From NCBI GenBank assembly GCA_036583965.1, contig JAZBQD010000027.1, forward strand, positions 9,463,187 to 9,527,186: 64,000 nt of DNA, given 5' to 3'. Positions 23,326-33,949 of this stretch are shown piece by piece. The notes under the pieces were generated by a model, which was not told the origin of the DNA, made no database searches, and saw nothing but the letters and a program-made list of their open reading frames with translations. The number at the start of each line of letters is the position of its first letter. The first letter of the stretch is position 1. The position numbers were made by a program, and so were the translations under genes. Source of the DNA: Prunella strophiata (taxonomy: Eukaryota; Chordata; Aves; Passeriformes; Prunellidae).

Positions 23326-24879
23326 GTGAGGCGAGCTGTACAGTTTCTCAAGCCATTAAGAGTTCAGCTGAGAAATGGACAGAGCCATCATCACCTAGCT
23401 GGTAGTGTAAAAACTTAAATGTTTTCATACAAGCCCTGTATTGTGGGACTGCCTGTGCAGAAAGACTGTCTTTGGGGACCCCTCTTGCTCTCTGTGTTTG
23501 GGTCAATTTCAGTTCAGACTTCTACCCTACACACATATACATACATATTGATCAAGATTCATTAACTCTCACAGGAATGAAGGTAATAGGTCTTGGGCCT
23601 GGCCCAACCCTGTTGAGAGAGTGTTCTCTCACTCATGCCTGGCTTGAATCTGGAAAATGGGTTATCTCCCTGTGAAGCACAACCCACTGAGGTAGGAAAC
23701 ATTCAGACCCTGAAGGGAAGCTTCTTTATCCACCGAAGCTTATGTGTCACGTGAAAGCATAAGCTGACAACAGGTTTATGCAGGTATCTAATTAGAATAC
23801 AGTGTCTGTAGCTCATTAGAGGCTTTTGGCTGAGTAGACAAACACAATAAGCAGTTGTGATTGTCACCATTGGGGTGATAATGGGGTAAACCAATGCTGT
23901 CTTTGAGAAATACCTTACAAGGTAGGGAGCCAGGGAGCCTCTTCTCTCCTCCAGGCTGAAGAGTGTAAAGTCCAGCAGCCTGCCCTGTCTTACCCCTTCA
24001 AGGGGCTGCACAACAGCATCCACCAACTGTGCATCCACAGACTGCTGATCTGCATCCTTGCTTTGGGCATGCAAAGGCATTCAGAGCAAATGGGACATCT
24101 GGGAAAAACCTAGACCTTAAAAGAAACAAGGTGTCTTGGAAGTGTAAGAGATGTAGCTTAAATGCTTGTACTACAGATGCTTGTACTCCTCCTGAGCTCT
24201 TGGTAGCTCTGCACTTTTGCAATTTTGACTTTCCTGGGAGAAGTTTGAGTTCAAATCCTCATGGAATTTAGGGAAGTGGAGCAAAAATGGTTGTATCCTA
24301 TGAAGATTTTGTGACCTCCACACCAAAACACAAAGTAAGCTCCTTTCCATTTTGGTGAGGCTGTAGAACACATCTCCTCTGATAGATCCAGTGCATTACA
24401 ATACAAGTAGCAACTATAGTGGGTAATTAGTAACAAAAATGGCAACTGCCTGTACCATTGAAAGGTTACAGCAGATGCCTTAGCACAGAGGGCAAAGTGC
24501 AGAGATGCAGTTTGTGACAGGAAGTGAAGATTTCATAGCCACTAAACTGGGGGAGGAATTAGACTTGGCACATTCTGGTTGCAATGGAAAGTGATCCCCC
24601 ATCACAAAAAATCCCATGGGATTTGATGTACCTACAAATAGTCAAGGCCTGAGTTGCATGTCTCCTCTGCAACAGGGAATTTTAGCAGCCAAGTATGGTA
24701 AGGGGTTTTAAGTTAAAATGGTCCCCAAAACTGCAGGTCTTGGACAGGTTGTGACAAGAAGCAGTCAGGCAAAACTGCACATTTAAATCAATTATTACTC
24801 TTTTTAAGTTTTGGGGTGTGTGTTTGATGTTTTTAAGACTAAGACCTCTCCATCTTTATCGAATTCAGGGAGAAAAAAA

Positions 24880-24955
24880 AAAACCAAACCAAACCAAAGG
24901 AAAACAAACAAAAAACAATCAAAACCAACCAAACAAACAAACAAAACAGACAAAC
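24880..24955. repeat. AAAC/AACC low-complexity tract
   Basis: An A- and C-only stretch dominated by aaacc and aaac units. Long open frames across it are a by-product of its composition. Confidence 0.85.
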
Positions 24956-26319
24956 TTAAATCATACTGTAAGAGAGGAGAGATTCAGCATCCGCACAGGC
25001 AACACCTTTCAGCCTCCCGATTTTGTTAATGTTCCAATACGTCACTCTGCAGTCTCGGTTTTATGAATGTTCCAATACATCTCCCTGCGGTAACAGCGGC
25101 ACCTGCAGGATTCGGGAAAAGCAGCACAGACACTTCCCCTGGCTCCGCAGAACATCATCCAGGCATCTGGAAAGGTTTTCCTGAGAACTCTTCAGCCAGG
25201 GAAATCTGAGCAGCCATGGGCCTCTGTGGGACACGGGTTTTTCAAGAGAAAACCTGGATAGTTTTTTGTGAGAATCTTCTCACTGTTTTGGCAGGGTGGC
25301 AGCAGCACTTCACAGCAGGTGTGGGCAGTGGGATATGTTGAGGAGCACAGGGAATGCCTTTTTTTTTTTCACCTGTCCTACATCACAGTCAGCATTCAGC
25401 TGCCTTATTAGCAAATATATTTTTTAAAGCCTATTATATTAAAATTGAAGACATTTTTAATTCCTTCACTACAGTGACTGCCCTTCTTGGTGTTGGTTAA
25501 GCAAAAGGCTTCCTCATTACACGGTGCAATTTCACACTGTCAAAGGTACTTTCAGACTTATTCCTGAAAGTCTACATGTTTTGGGAAATTCACAATAGTG
25601 TATGGGATCATTAGCTCCATCCTGTACAGCTCTGTGTGTCCCAGAAGACACCTGCTGAAGAAGTGCTCTTTGCTGGGGGCAGAACCAGGAGCACAGCACA
25701 GGCCTTTGGGGCAAAATGAGCTCTCTCAGCAACGCTATTTTGTGTCTGTAAATTTGGAACTATGGTGTGAAATCCTGGTGCTGGCCAAGAGTCTAACAGC
25801 TGACATCAGCCAGCCAGCAAGCCACTGGCATTTAGGAGAATTCTAAGCCTTTTACTCACAGGCCACTTCCAATGAATAAAATGTCAGCGCGAGAGGGGTC
25901 TGGTTTCTTTTACTGATGTGTCAAAGAAAAAAAACTTCAATGCATTTATTAGCCAAGCTTAAAATGTATAGAGTTATATCAGCATGAATCCAACTGTGTA
26001 CTTGCAGAAACCTTCTCTCTAGATCTATGATCTATGTTTTTAATGTGTATTTTTTGAAGACCAACTTGAAATGTAATTAGAATGTAATGCTGATGAAGAG
26101 AGAAACCAACAGCCCCCGGAGGGTATCATGATTCAGATTCTTTCCAGAAGTACATTTAAAAGTTATTACAATGAAATGCAGACTCATGAGAAAAGCCTGA
26201 GGGGCCATGACCATTGTAACTGTGAGCAGACATGTTTTTCTTTCCCAGTCTCACAGTAAATAGATATGGAAGCCTTCCAAGTGGCTCTCTGATCGCTTTT
26301 TGCTCTGGCTGGATGTTAT

Positions 26320-26450
26320 GCTCCTGGAACAGCTGTAGAAAACTCCAGACATGTTTTTCTCTCGGAATTAGTGCCAGCTCTGCTGGACCCAGTGACTGCG
26401 TGCATTTAACTCAGTATGCAATGTTCATGCCCCATCAGTGCTCAGGCATG
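26320..26450. repeat. Diverged duplication, copy 1
   Basis: About 130 bp beginning gctcctggaacag, matched by copy 2 at 26640-26770 exactly 320 bp downstream. Shared blocks include tttttctctcggaatt / cttttctctcagaatc and acccagtga. By eye roughly three quarters of positions agree. Confidence 0.7.
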
Positions 26451-26639
26451 CCGTGACTCAGGGAATTACACAGACTAAGATGGAAGCACACTTTGCCTCA
26501 GGATCACTGCTGACCCCAGTGACCCACATGGTGCTGCTGCAGGACACTGATGAAACATCCGTGCTGGAACGAGGAGGAAGGCCCACACATGACATGGCAC
26601 TATGGACAAAGGGGGTGCTGGGCTGCGCCTGCCTGTCAC

Positions 26640-26770
26640 GCTCCTGGAACAGTGGTGGAAAACTCAGGAGGGATGCTTTTCTCTCAGAATCAGTGTCAGC
26701 TCTGCCAGACCCAGTGATCATGTGCGTTTACCTCAGTATGTGATGCTTATCCCCTGCCAACACTGCTCTG
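26640..26770. repeat. Diverged duplication, copy 2
   Basis: Second copy of the unit at 26320. Shared sequence runs from gctcctggaacag through ctcagtatg, then fades. It could be a decayed satellite-like pair or two fragments of an unrecognised transposon. Confidence 0.7.
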
Positions 26771-26974
26771 CTGCCACAGTCCCAGGCAGTGTCCCTGCCT
26801 CCCATCTCTGTGGTTCTCTGGGCTGGTGGCAGCTGAAATTTCTTCCCAACATAGCCACATCTCTCCTTCTCTGGTTGTGAAGGCAGTGACTAAGTGAATA
26901 ACCTATTGTGGGACCAGTTTTAACCACAAACAAGCTCCTTGCAGAGCAGGGACCAGAGGTGTCTGTAGGGGTGC

Positions 26975-27455
26975 ACAGGATGTCCTCACTTTAAAAAGGA
27001 CATTGAGGTGGTGGGGCATGCCCAGGGAAGGCAAGAAAGCTAGAAAACATGTCTTATGAGGAGCAGCTGAGGCAGCAGGGGTTGTTCAGTCTCAAGGAGG
27101 CTCAGGGGGGACCTCACTGCTCTCTGCAGCTCCCTGGAAGGAGATTATAGTGAGGTGGGGGGGTCAGTCTCTTTTACTGCAGTGAGAGGATCAGAGGAAA
27201 TGGCCTTAAGCTAAAACAGGTGAGATTCAGGTTAGCTGTTAGAATAAAATTTTTCACTATTTGGGCAGTCAGGCAATGGAATACGTTGTCCAGGAGAAGT
27301 GGTGGAGTCACCAGCCCTGGAGGTGTTTAAGAGGCATCTGGATCTGGCACTGGGTGATGTGGTTTAGCAGTTTAGGGGTTACAGGGGTAGTGCTGGGTGG
27401 ACCATCGGAATGAATAACCTTAAAGGTCTCTTCCAACCTTGATGATTCCGTGATT
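26975..27455 (+). mobile_element. CR1 LINE 3' end (about 480 bp)
   Basis: The standard CR1 3' region in order: 'gaggagcagctgaggcagca', 'ttcagtctcaaggaggctca', 'gacctcactgctctctgcag', 'ggaaatggcct', 'gtggtggagtcaccagccct', 'ggaggtgtttaagaggcatc' and the terminal 'aaaggtctcttccaacctt' with 'gattccgtgattcc'. The terminal block shows plus orientation. The reverse-transcriptase frame is not intact here. It ends about 130 bp before the IPP CpG island. Confidence 0.92.
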
Positions 27456-27579
27456 CCTGTGGGGCCTCACGGGGCCAGGTGCCCAGGCAGGCGCATAGAC
27501 AAAGGAGTGAACAGAGGTACCTGAACCAGTGCCGCCGTGAGGAGGGCAGGGTGCCCTCAGCACACACGGAGCCCTCAGC

Positions 27580-28150
27580 AAGCAGCGCGCACACGGCGCC
27601 CTCAGCGCCGCCCCTCACGGTGCCCGCCCCGCCGGGCAGAGCCCCCTCAGCGCCGAGCGCGCCCCTTCCCGCGCACGCGCCCGGGCGGGCGGAGCGGGGC
27701 GCGTGCGCGTGCGCGGCGCGAGGCCGGCGCCGGGGGCTGCGGGTGCCGCAGCAGCGATGGCGGCGAGTGCCGGGACGGGCAAGGGCGGCTCTGGCTCCGG
27801 CTCCGGCTCAGTCTCCAGTTCCGAGCGGCACGCCCGCCTCCTCCTGGCCCAGATCAACCGGCTGCGCGCCGGGCACAGCTTCTGCGACGTGCGGCTGGAG
27901 GTGGGCTCGGAGGCGTTCTGCGTGCACCGCCTGGTGCTGGCGGCCAGCAGCCCGTACTTCGCGGCGCTGTTCGCGGGCGGCATGAAGGAGTCCGGGCAGG
28001 ACGTGGTGCGGATCGCGGGCGTGGAGGCGGACACCTTCCACACGCTGCTCGACTTCATCTACACAGGTGAGGGCTGGCGAGGGGGCGAGGGGCGGGTGCC
28101 CGGCGGGCGCAGGCTGGAGCGGGGCCCCGCTGTGGTTTGGTGCCCGCAGG
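27580..28150 (+). promoter_or_regulatory. IPP: CpG-island promoter of IPP
   Basis: GC content and CpG density rise sharply after the CR1 element and stay high through exon 1, intron 1 and the start of exon 2. There is no TATA box near the ATG. Transcription probably starts about 27640-27720, but no exact site can be read. Confidence 0.75.
27757..28066 (+). CDS. IPP: IPP exon 1: Gly-Ser N-terminus and first part of the BTB domain
   Basis: Ends ACA G|GTGAGG. It contains the BTB motifs FCDVRLEV, HRLVLAASSPYF and DFIYTG. The following intron is only 83 bp. Confidence 0.93.
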
Positions 28151-31100
28151 GGTGGTGAGCATCGCGGAGCACAACGTCCAGGAGCTCATCGTCGCCGCGG
28201 ACATGCTGCAGCTCACCGAGGTGGTGGAGCTCTGCTGCGAGTTCGTCAAGGGCCAGATCGACCCGCTGAACTGCATCGGCCTCTTCCAGTTCTCCGAGCA
28301 GATCGCCTGTCACGACTTGATGGAGTTCACCGAGAGCTACATCCACGCGCACTTCCTGGAGGTGCAGGGCGGGGAGGAGTTCCTGGCGCTCACCAAGGAG
28401 CAGCTCGTGAAGATCCTGCGGAGCGAGGACCTGAGCATCGAGGACGAGTACCAGGTGTTCACGGCAGCGATGCAATGGATTCTGAAGGATGTGGGGAAAA
28501 GAAAGAAATACGTCGTGGAAGTACTGGAGCCTGTTCGATTTCCTCTGCTACCAGCACAAAAGCTGTTAAAATACATAGAAAGTAAGTGATAGAAGGAATA
28601 TCAGATGCATGTATGTGAGCAAACCATGTGTTGTTCAGAGTTCCTGGGCTTTGATGGACTATTTTTTACATTAATAGCATGATGAGTCAAAATATTTATA
28701 GCAAACAAGCTCTATTTTATCAAAAATAAGCACAGCTTGCTTTAAAAACACACTTTTGAAAACGCCTTATAAAAGTAAGGAACATTGATTTGTCTGCTGT
28801 TTTAGGAGAAGTTAGTAATTTTTCTACAACTGAATTGCTTACAGTTTGTTACTTTTCACTGTGCTTTTTTTTTAATTCTGCTCATTTTATTCTTATTCTG
28901 CTTATGTTACTCTTGAAGGTATTCCAGATTTCAGTCTTCGGGTGGCCCTGCAAACACTGTTGAAAGAATATTGTGAAGTCTCTAAGTCTCCCAAAGAGAA
29001 CAAGGTCAGCAGTTTTCTGCAGGCTTCTAAAGGTCGTCCCCGGAGGAAAGCCAGGAAGTACCTTTATGCAGTAGGTTAGAATGTGGCTGTTTGAACCTTA
29101 TAAAGCAAATCAAGTAGTATCTCAGAATGCAGCACTGAATGAGATACTCAAGGATTTTTTAAAAATCAAAATATATAAAGATACCAAAACGTTTCATCAT
29201 GGCTGAGTTACCGTGTTAGCTGCTTTGATTAGAATTGCACAGGAGTCCAGCATTCACATTTCTTGTCATTGTGACATGGCATTCAAAGCCCAGATTTGCT
29301 GTTCAAAAATAATTTGCCTTGGGTGGAAAGCTGCAAATCAGCAGAGGATTCACCCAGGGCTCACTGCTGGAATGGTGTATGCAAATTCACTGCACATTTT
29401 GTTCTGATGGCTGAAGATTTCTCTGTGCAGGACACTTTGGTTCATATGATGGGAATACTTGAAATTCCAAGTTTTCAGCAAAGCTGCAGTTTTATATTGG
29501 AAGGGAACATGATTGTTTCACCCTGTGGGCAGTAGCACCAGCTTGTACTGAGCTGTCAGTCACATACACTTGTGCCTCACTTGTTTATTGCTCTAACACT
29601 CTATTTTTAATTTTGCAGAATTCAAAGACTGTAAAGTTCTCACTTGTCTTCTGCCTTTTATCTCATGAAAAGTTTTTGCATGGCTGCCAGTATGGTTATG
29701 CAGCAAAGGCTGTTGGCCAATCCTTGTATTTTACTGAAAACACGAATTCTAATATTTGTAGTGTTGTGGCATCAGCTCAGCACAATTTCCATGACCCTCA
29801 AGGCAACCATTCTTCCTTGTATGCTGGAGAAGTGAAGCTACTTGGAAAAATCCAATTTCTTTTAAGAGTGACTAATGGCTGTTACTGTAATATTTTTAAT
29901 GGTTTAGATATAGGAGCATGAGGGTGAGCAGGAAGCTCTTACTTGGCCTTTGCCCTTGCTTTGCAGGTGGGTACACCCGGCTGCAGGGAGGGCGCTGGAG
30001 TGACAGCAGAGCCCTCAGCTGTGTGGAGAGATTTGACACCTTCAGCCACTACTGGACCACACTGTCCTCCCTCCACCAGGCCCGGAGCGGGCTGGGGGTG
30101 GCTGTGGTGGGAGGAAGGGTCTATGCCATTGGAGGTGAATGAATTAAGCTTTCTTTCTTACATGAATGCTAGAGAACTCATGGATGGAGACTTTCAAAGT
30201 TATTCTTCTTTTAAGAATTATTCTTCTTTTTAATTAATCCATTAATTATGCTTCTTTTAAGTGGTTATAAGGATAATACAATTTTTAGGTGTAATAACAA
30301 AGGAGTTTGGGTTCCTTGATTCTCTACTGTCACTGCTCTGTGAATGCCTGTTAGGGATTCCTGTACTGCAGTTTTTACTAAGCTGCTCTCCCCTCATGGT
30401 GTAGCTATTCACAGGTCACCATATAGATGTCTGCAGATATACACAGAGATGTTGGCTATTCTGGGGGCTGTGTGTGCCACCACTAATGGAATTTCTTTTC
30501 TCACTTACAGTCTAGGAGAAGCCCATAGCATGAAAGGCAGTAGCACAGGACAGACCACTTGTGTACTGCCTGCCTGGAAAGGCTCATTATGTCTGTTTGC
30601 ACAAGGATGTGATGAGTAACTCTAGGAGCCCATCACAAAAGAATGCATATGTAGACTGTTTTAGTCACTGCAGAGCTCATTCTTTGGTCTTGAAAACTCA
30701 GTCAGCTGTGCTGAGGAGTAAAACGTGCAGCACTGTGGTTGTTTACCTCTCTGATGTTTACAGCAACATTTCAGGGAACAACTGATGAAAGTGGTTCCCA
30801 GTGATGATTCATGTATAGTCATCACTATGTATAAATGAAGCTTTTGCTACGTTGGCTGTTTCACCAAAAGATAAATCTTGTATTCAAATGTTGCTTGTCC
30901 TGAAAGAAGTTGAAGAATGTTTCCATATCTGCAGGGCAAAAGACTGCATTTCCCCTGACTCTTCTTGCTTTTACTGTGCAGGTGAGGACAACTCAATGAT
31001 TTTTGACTGTACTGAATGTTATGATCCTGTTACAAAGCAATGGACAACTGTGGCTTCCATGAACCATCCCCGTTGTGCCCTGGGAGTGTGCACATGCTAT

Positions 31101-33622
31101 GGTGCCATCTATGCTTTGGGTAAGTTGTGGGTTTTTTCTAGGTGAAGTTAAAGATGTTAATTCATAGAACTTGTAAATTTATTTGATCTTAAATATTACA
31201 TCTTGGTGATGCAAATTTGCAAACTTAAGTTTTGAAAAACATCTGTGTCCATAAATATTAACATGTATACTAAATCTCTGTGGATTAGTTATTGTTTAGT
31301 TATGACTTATTTCCATTGTAGACTGACTGCATGCTGATTTCGGAATTTGTCCTGGAACAGTCCACTGTATGTCTAAAAATGCAGCTAATACACAAATTTG
31401 TGCCATTAAATTCCTTCCTGTGTTTGCTGTTATTTGCAGGAGGCTGGATTGGAGCAGAGATTGGCAACACAATTGAAAGATTTGATCCTGAAGAGAATAG
31501 TTGGGATGTGGTGGGAAGCATGGCTAAGCCCCGTTACTACTTTGGGTGTTGTGAAATGCAAGGTGAATATTGTTAAGTTTATATCCCTAAATAGTTCCAA
31601 CAGCCATTGGATTTTGAAGCTTTTACATGGCTGCCAGTATGATTATGCAGCTAGTTTTTTTAGTAGTTGATTGTTCTTTCTGGTACTGTTTTTATTTATC
31701 TTCCATATTTGGGTTTGCATGTTTGGTTTTTTTTTGTGACAATCTGAAGACTTGCCACAGGTTATTTTAAGACAGTCATGTCTAAATACTTGACCAATAA
31801 ATTTGCTTACTAAGTATTTGATCCTGTCCAGGTCAGCAGTTTCAACCTTCTGAATGAACCTTCCCCTGCACTTAATTAATTTTTGCTTTCCTCAGAGCTT
31901 CTAGTGTTTACGCCTCAAGCTGCTCATGCAAAAGTTTTATGTATTCTACTACTGAGCAAAAGGAGGATTTTCTGTCATTCTTTAACCATCTTAATGTCAG
32001 GCTGAAACTTGTGTTGTGACAGTAATTTTCTGTCTGCATTATGAAGCCTAAAAGAGGAGAAACTGTGTTTCTGCAGGTTTGATTTATGTCATTGGTGGTA
32101 TCAGCAGTGAAGGAGCGGAGCTGCGTTCTGTTGAAGTCTACGACCCCATCTCTAAACGCTGGTCTGAGCTCGCTCCGATGGGCACCCCAAGGGCCTATCT
32201 TGGTGTAGCTGCTCTCAACGATTGTATCTATGCTGTGGGAGGCTGGAATGAATCCCAGGATGCACTTGCTAGTGTAGAAAGATACTCATTCGAAGAGGTA
32301 TGGCAGAGTCCCTTCTTTTCATAAATGTGGATTGAATCACATTTGTGTAAGATGCTATAGAGCCTGCTTCCTTTCTTTAAAAAGAAAAAGCTGGAAATTC
32401 TATTTCCTTTCCACTGCTGGCTGGGTATCTTGAGTGAAAAAAGCGTTGGTAATCTCAGGATCTGTCCTAAGTTGTCATGATTTCACTATGCACAGATATA
32501 CTGTAGTTTGGTAAATATTTCTTAGGGTTAAGATGAGAGGATAGATTCCCCCTCTGCAACAGAAAGCTCAGTAATCTGAATAGAGAGAAAAAACTCATTG
32601 TAAAGGTAAGAGTTACTTTTTATTGCAAAATGTGAGGATCTTCTGCATCAAAATGTAGTGGTGTTTCAGCATGACTAGAAGAAGATAAAAAAATATTTCC
32701 AGACTGTTATTGCTTATGTTTTTATGATGTTCTTTGGAAGAGTAGCTACTCTTAAAAGCAGAACATTAATCCCATGTGCCATCTGTTTTGCTTTTCAAAT
32801 TGAATGTAGTTTTCCTGTTTCCCCCACCTCAAACTGTACCATGCTCTATTTTAGACACTGACTGCATCTTGCAGTGACTGAAGAAAGGGAGGGGTGTTGT
32901 GTGCACACAGTATGGGATCTGCTCTTTAGAGATTATCACAATTTGGACCCTGTCACTGTGGCGCACAAACGACACAACGCAGACAAGCAGCTCTTTGCAA
33001 GGTGTGAGAGAGTAAAAGGAGAGTAAGTTTATTGAATCTGACTCCATTTATAGTTTTCTGAGATCCCAGTGTCATTGGAGGGTGACAGTGTCCACCTCCT
33101 CAATGCCACTGGACAACTCAACAGTCCATCAAGTTGCTCTTCCTCCATAGAGGAATGCAAAACAATAAGTTATTTACAGAAAGTGTGTGAGAAAGTTCTG
33201 CACAAGAATGTAAACATCAGAAGGCTTTAGAGAAATTTGAAAAATCAGGGCGAACAGGACCCCTTGTGAAAATGTTGTCATTCCTGTCTTGGATAATCCT
33301 CTGGATACTGTAAACATACCACATGTAAGCCTTTGAAGTGTATACACAGTGTTCTTTGTATACCTTTTAGTCTTTATGCTTTAAAAGTTACTTTATCAGA
33401 GTCGGGCTTGCCCTAAAGCTATTTCTTCATCTTTCACCTTTTTGTTAGGAAAAGTGGGTTGAAGTTGCATCGATGAAGATCCCAAGGGCTGGTGTTTGTG
33501 TTGTGGCTGTGAATGGACTTCTCTATGCCTCAGGAGGCCGAGCTCCCAGCCCTGATTTTGCTGCTCCAGTAACCTCTTACTCTGTTGAAGTTTATAATCC
33601 CTCACATGGACAGCTGGACTGA
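27757..33622 (+). CDS. IPP: Actin-binding protein IPP (BTB-BACK-kelch, KLHL27), C-terminus frameshifted
   Basis: KLHL-family protein. Relatives act as Cullin-3 ubiquitin-ligase adaptors, and IPP was described as actin-binding. Coding segments: 27757-28066, 28150-28581, 28919-29074, 29967-30134, 30982-31119, 31440-31562, 32077-32297 and 33449-33622; all phases agree. ATG 27757 sits in GCGATGG and is followed by a Gly-Ser-rich N-terminus. BTB spans about residues 27-130, BACK about 138-245, and six kelch blades start near 296; the Gly-Gly doublets occur in AVGG, AIGG, ALGG, VIGG, AVGG and ASGG. Most of the protein matches human IPP closely. The exception is the end: an extra C in 33599-33601 moves the frame so the protein stops at 33620-33622 (573 residues). 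The other frame continues with a recognisable IPP ending to TAA 33672-33674 (about 590, human 584). This is either an assembly error or a truncation of the last kelch blade. Confidence 0.96.
28150..28581 (+). CDS. IPP: IPP exon 2: end of BTB and BACK domain
   Basis: Acceptor CCCGCAG, donor A|GTAAGT. It encodes residues 104-247, including DMLQLTEVVELCCEF, CIGLFQFSEQIACHDL and the BACK-domain segment with SIEDEYQVF. Confidence 0.95.
28919..29074 (+). CDS. IPP: IPP exon 3: BACK-kelch linker
   Basis: Acceptor CTTGAAG, donor G|GTTAGA (weaker than the others). It encodes SIPDFSLRVALQTLLKEYCE, a basic linker, and the first strand of kelch blade 1 (KYLYAVG). Confidence 0.93.
29967..30134 (+). CDS. 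IPP: IPP exon 4: kelch repeat 1
   Basis: Acceptor TTTGCAG, donor G|GTGAAT. It encodes residues 300-355 with the segments GGYTRLQGGRWSDSRALSC and YTWR-like HYWTTLSSL; identical or nearly so to mammalian IPP. Confidence 0.95.
30982..31119 (+). CDS. IPP: IPP exon 5: kelch repeat 2
   Basis: Acceptor CTGTGCAG, donor G|GTAAGT. It encodes MIFDCTECYDPVTKQWTT and the following strand, residues 356-401. Confidence 0.95.
31440..31562 (+). CDS. IPP: IPP exon 6: kelch repeat 3
   Basis: Acceptor TTTGCAG, donor G|GTGAAT. It encodes GGWIGAEIGNTIERFDPEE through CCEMQ, residues 402-442. Confidence 0.95.
32077..32297 (+). CDS. IPP: IPP exon 7: kelch repeats 4 and 5
   Basis: Acceptor TTCTGCAG, donor GAG|GTATGG. 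It encodes two blades, with VIGGISSEGAELRSVEVYDP and YAVGGWNESQDALASVERY, residues 443-516. Confidence 0.95.
32951..33256 (-). mobile_element. Solo LTR of an endogenous retrovirus in IPP intron 7
   Basis: A 306-bp block flanked by perfect 6-bp direct repeats GGACCC (32945-32950 and 33257-33262). On the minus strand it begins TG and ends CA, carries TATAAA (33047-33052) and AATAAA (33028-33033), and ends in a T/G-rich region as retroviral LTRs do. A 6-bp target duplication is typical of the ERVK/beta-like class. No internal retroviral genes are present, so it is a recombined solo LTR, inserted antisense to IPP. Confidence 0.87.
33449..33622 (+). CDS. IPP: IPP exon 8: kelch repeat 6, frameshifted end
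   Basis: Acceptor TTTGTTAG. It encodes EKWVEVASMKIPRAGVCVV and the sixth Gly-Gly blade up to VEVYNP, then departs from the family and stops after six more residues. Sequence conserved in the +1 frame continues to 33674 without interruption, so the shift is confined to one C in a CCC run. Confidence 0.9.
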   Translation, partial: EKWVEVASMKIPRAGVCVVAVNGLLYASGGRAPSPDFAAPVTSYSVEVYNPSHGQLD

Positions 33623-33908
33623 AATTGCCAACATGATCACCAGCCGCTGCGAAGGAGGTGTAGCTGTGCTGTAAAGCACAAAGAAGAAAACTCATTCAAG
33701 GAATGAGTAAATTATGTCTCCTCAGATTTTCTGTTTCATTGTCCAGAAACCTCTTTTAACACAGGAGCTTCAGTGGAGAATTAGATCAGGGGGATTTTCC
33801 TGAGCAAAGGAAAAGCCCTTCAAAGTAAATTGGCTTATCCAGTGTCTGTCTCAGGAAGTATTCCGTTAAGAGTAGGAATGCCTCTTAGAACTGGATTAAG
33901 CTCACTGA

Positions 33909-33946
33909 AATAAATGGTGAATTTGCCCTGTAAAAATCTGAATAAA
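33909..33946 (+). terminator. IPP: IPP candidate poly(A) signals
   Basis: AATAAA occurs at 33909-33914 and again at 33941-33946, about 235-270 bases after the conserved stop. A further one at 35210-35215 could serve a longer 3' UTR. Confidence 0.45.
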
Positions 33947-33949
33947 TAA

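Larger units (their letters stand above)
17366..26974. other. Intergenic region between RBP and IPP
   Basis: No gene is recognisable on either strand. Contents noted separately: two MIR-like fossil fragments, a CR1 fragment at 20618, a GC-box run at 23290, an AAAC-rich low-complexity tract at 24880 and a diverged duplication at 26320/26640. In mammals the interval beside IPP leads to MAST2; no MAST2 exon is evident here. Confidence 0.6.

Noticed and set aside
24200..24265. tRNA-like B-box (gagttcaaatcc)
   Set aside because: No matching A-box at the right distance and no cloverleaf can be drawn.
24811..25066. Lys/Gln/Asn-rich open frames
   Set aside because: Direct translation of the AAAC low-complexity tract.
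27703..27756. Upstream in-frame extension of IPP before 27757
   Set aside because: It would need a GTG start. The ATG at 27757 has a strong context, and the family N-terminus begins near it.
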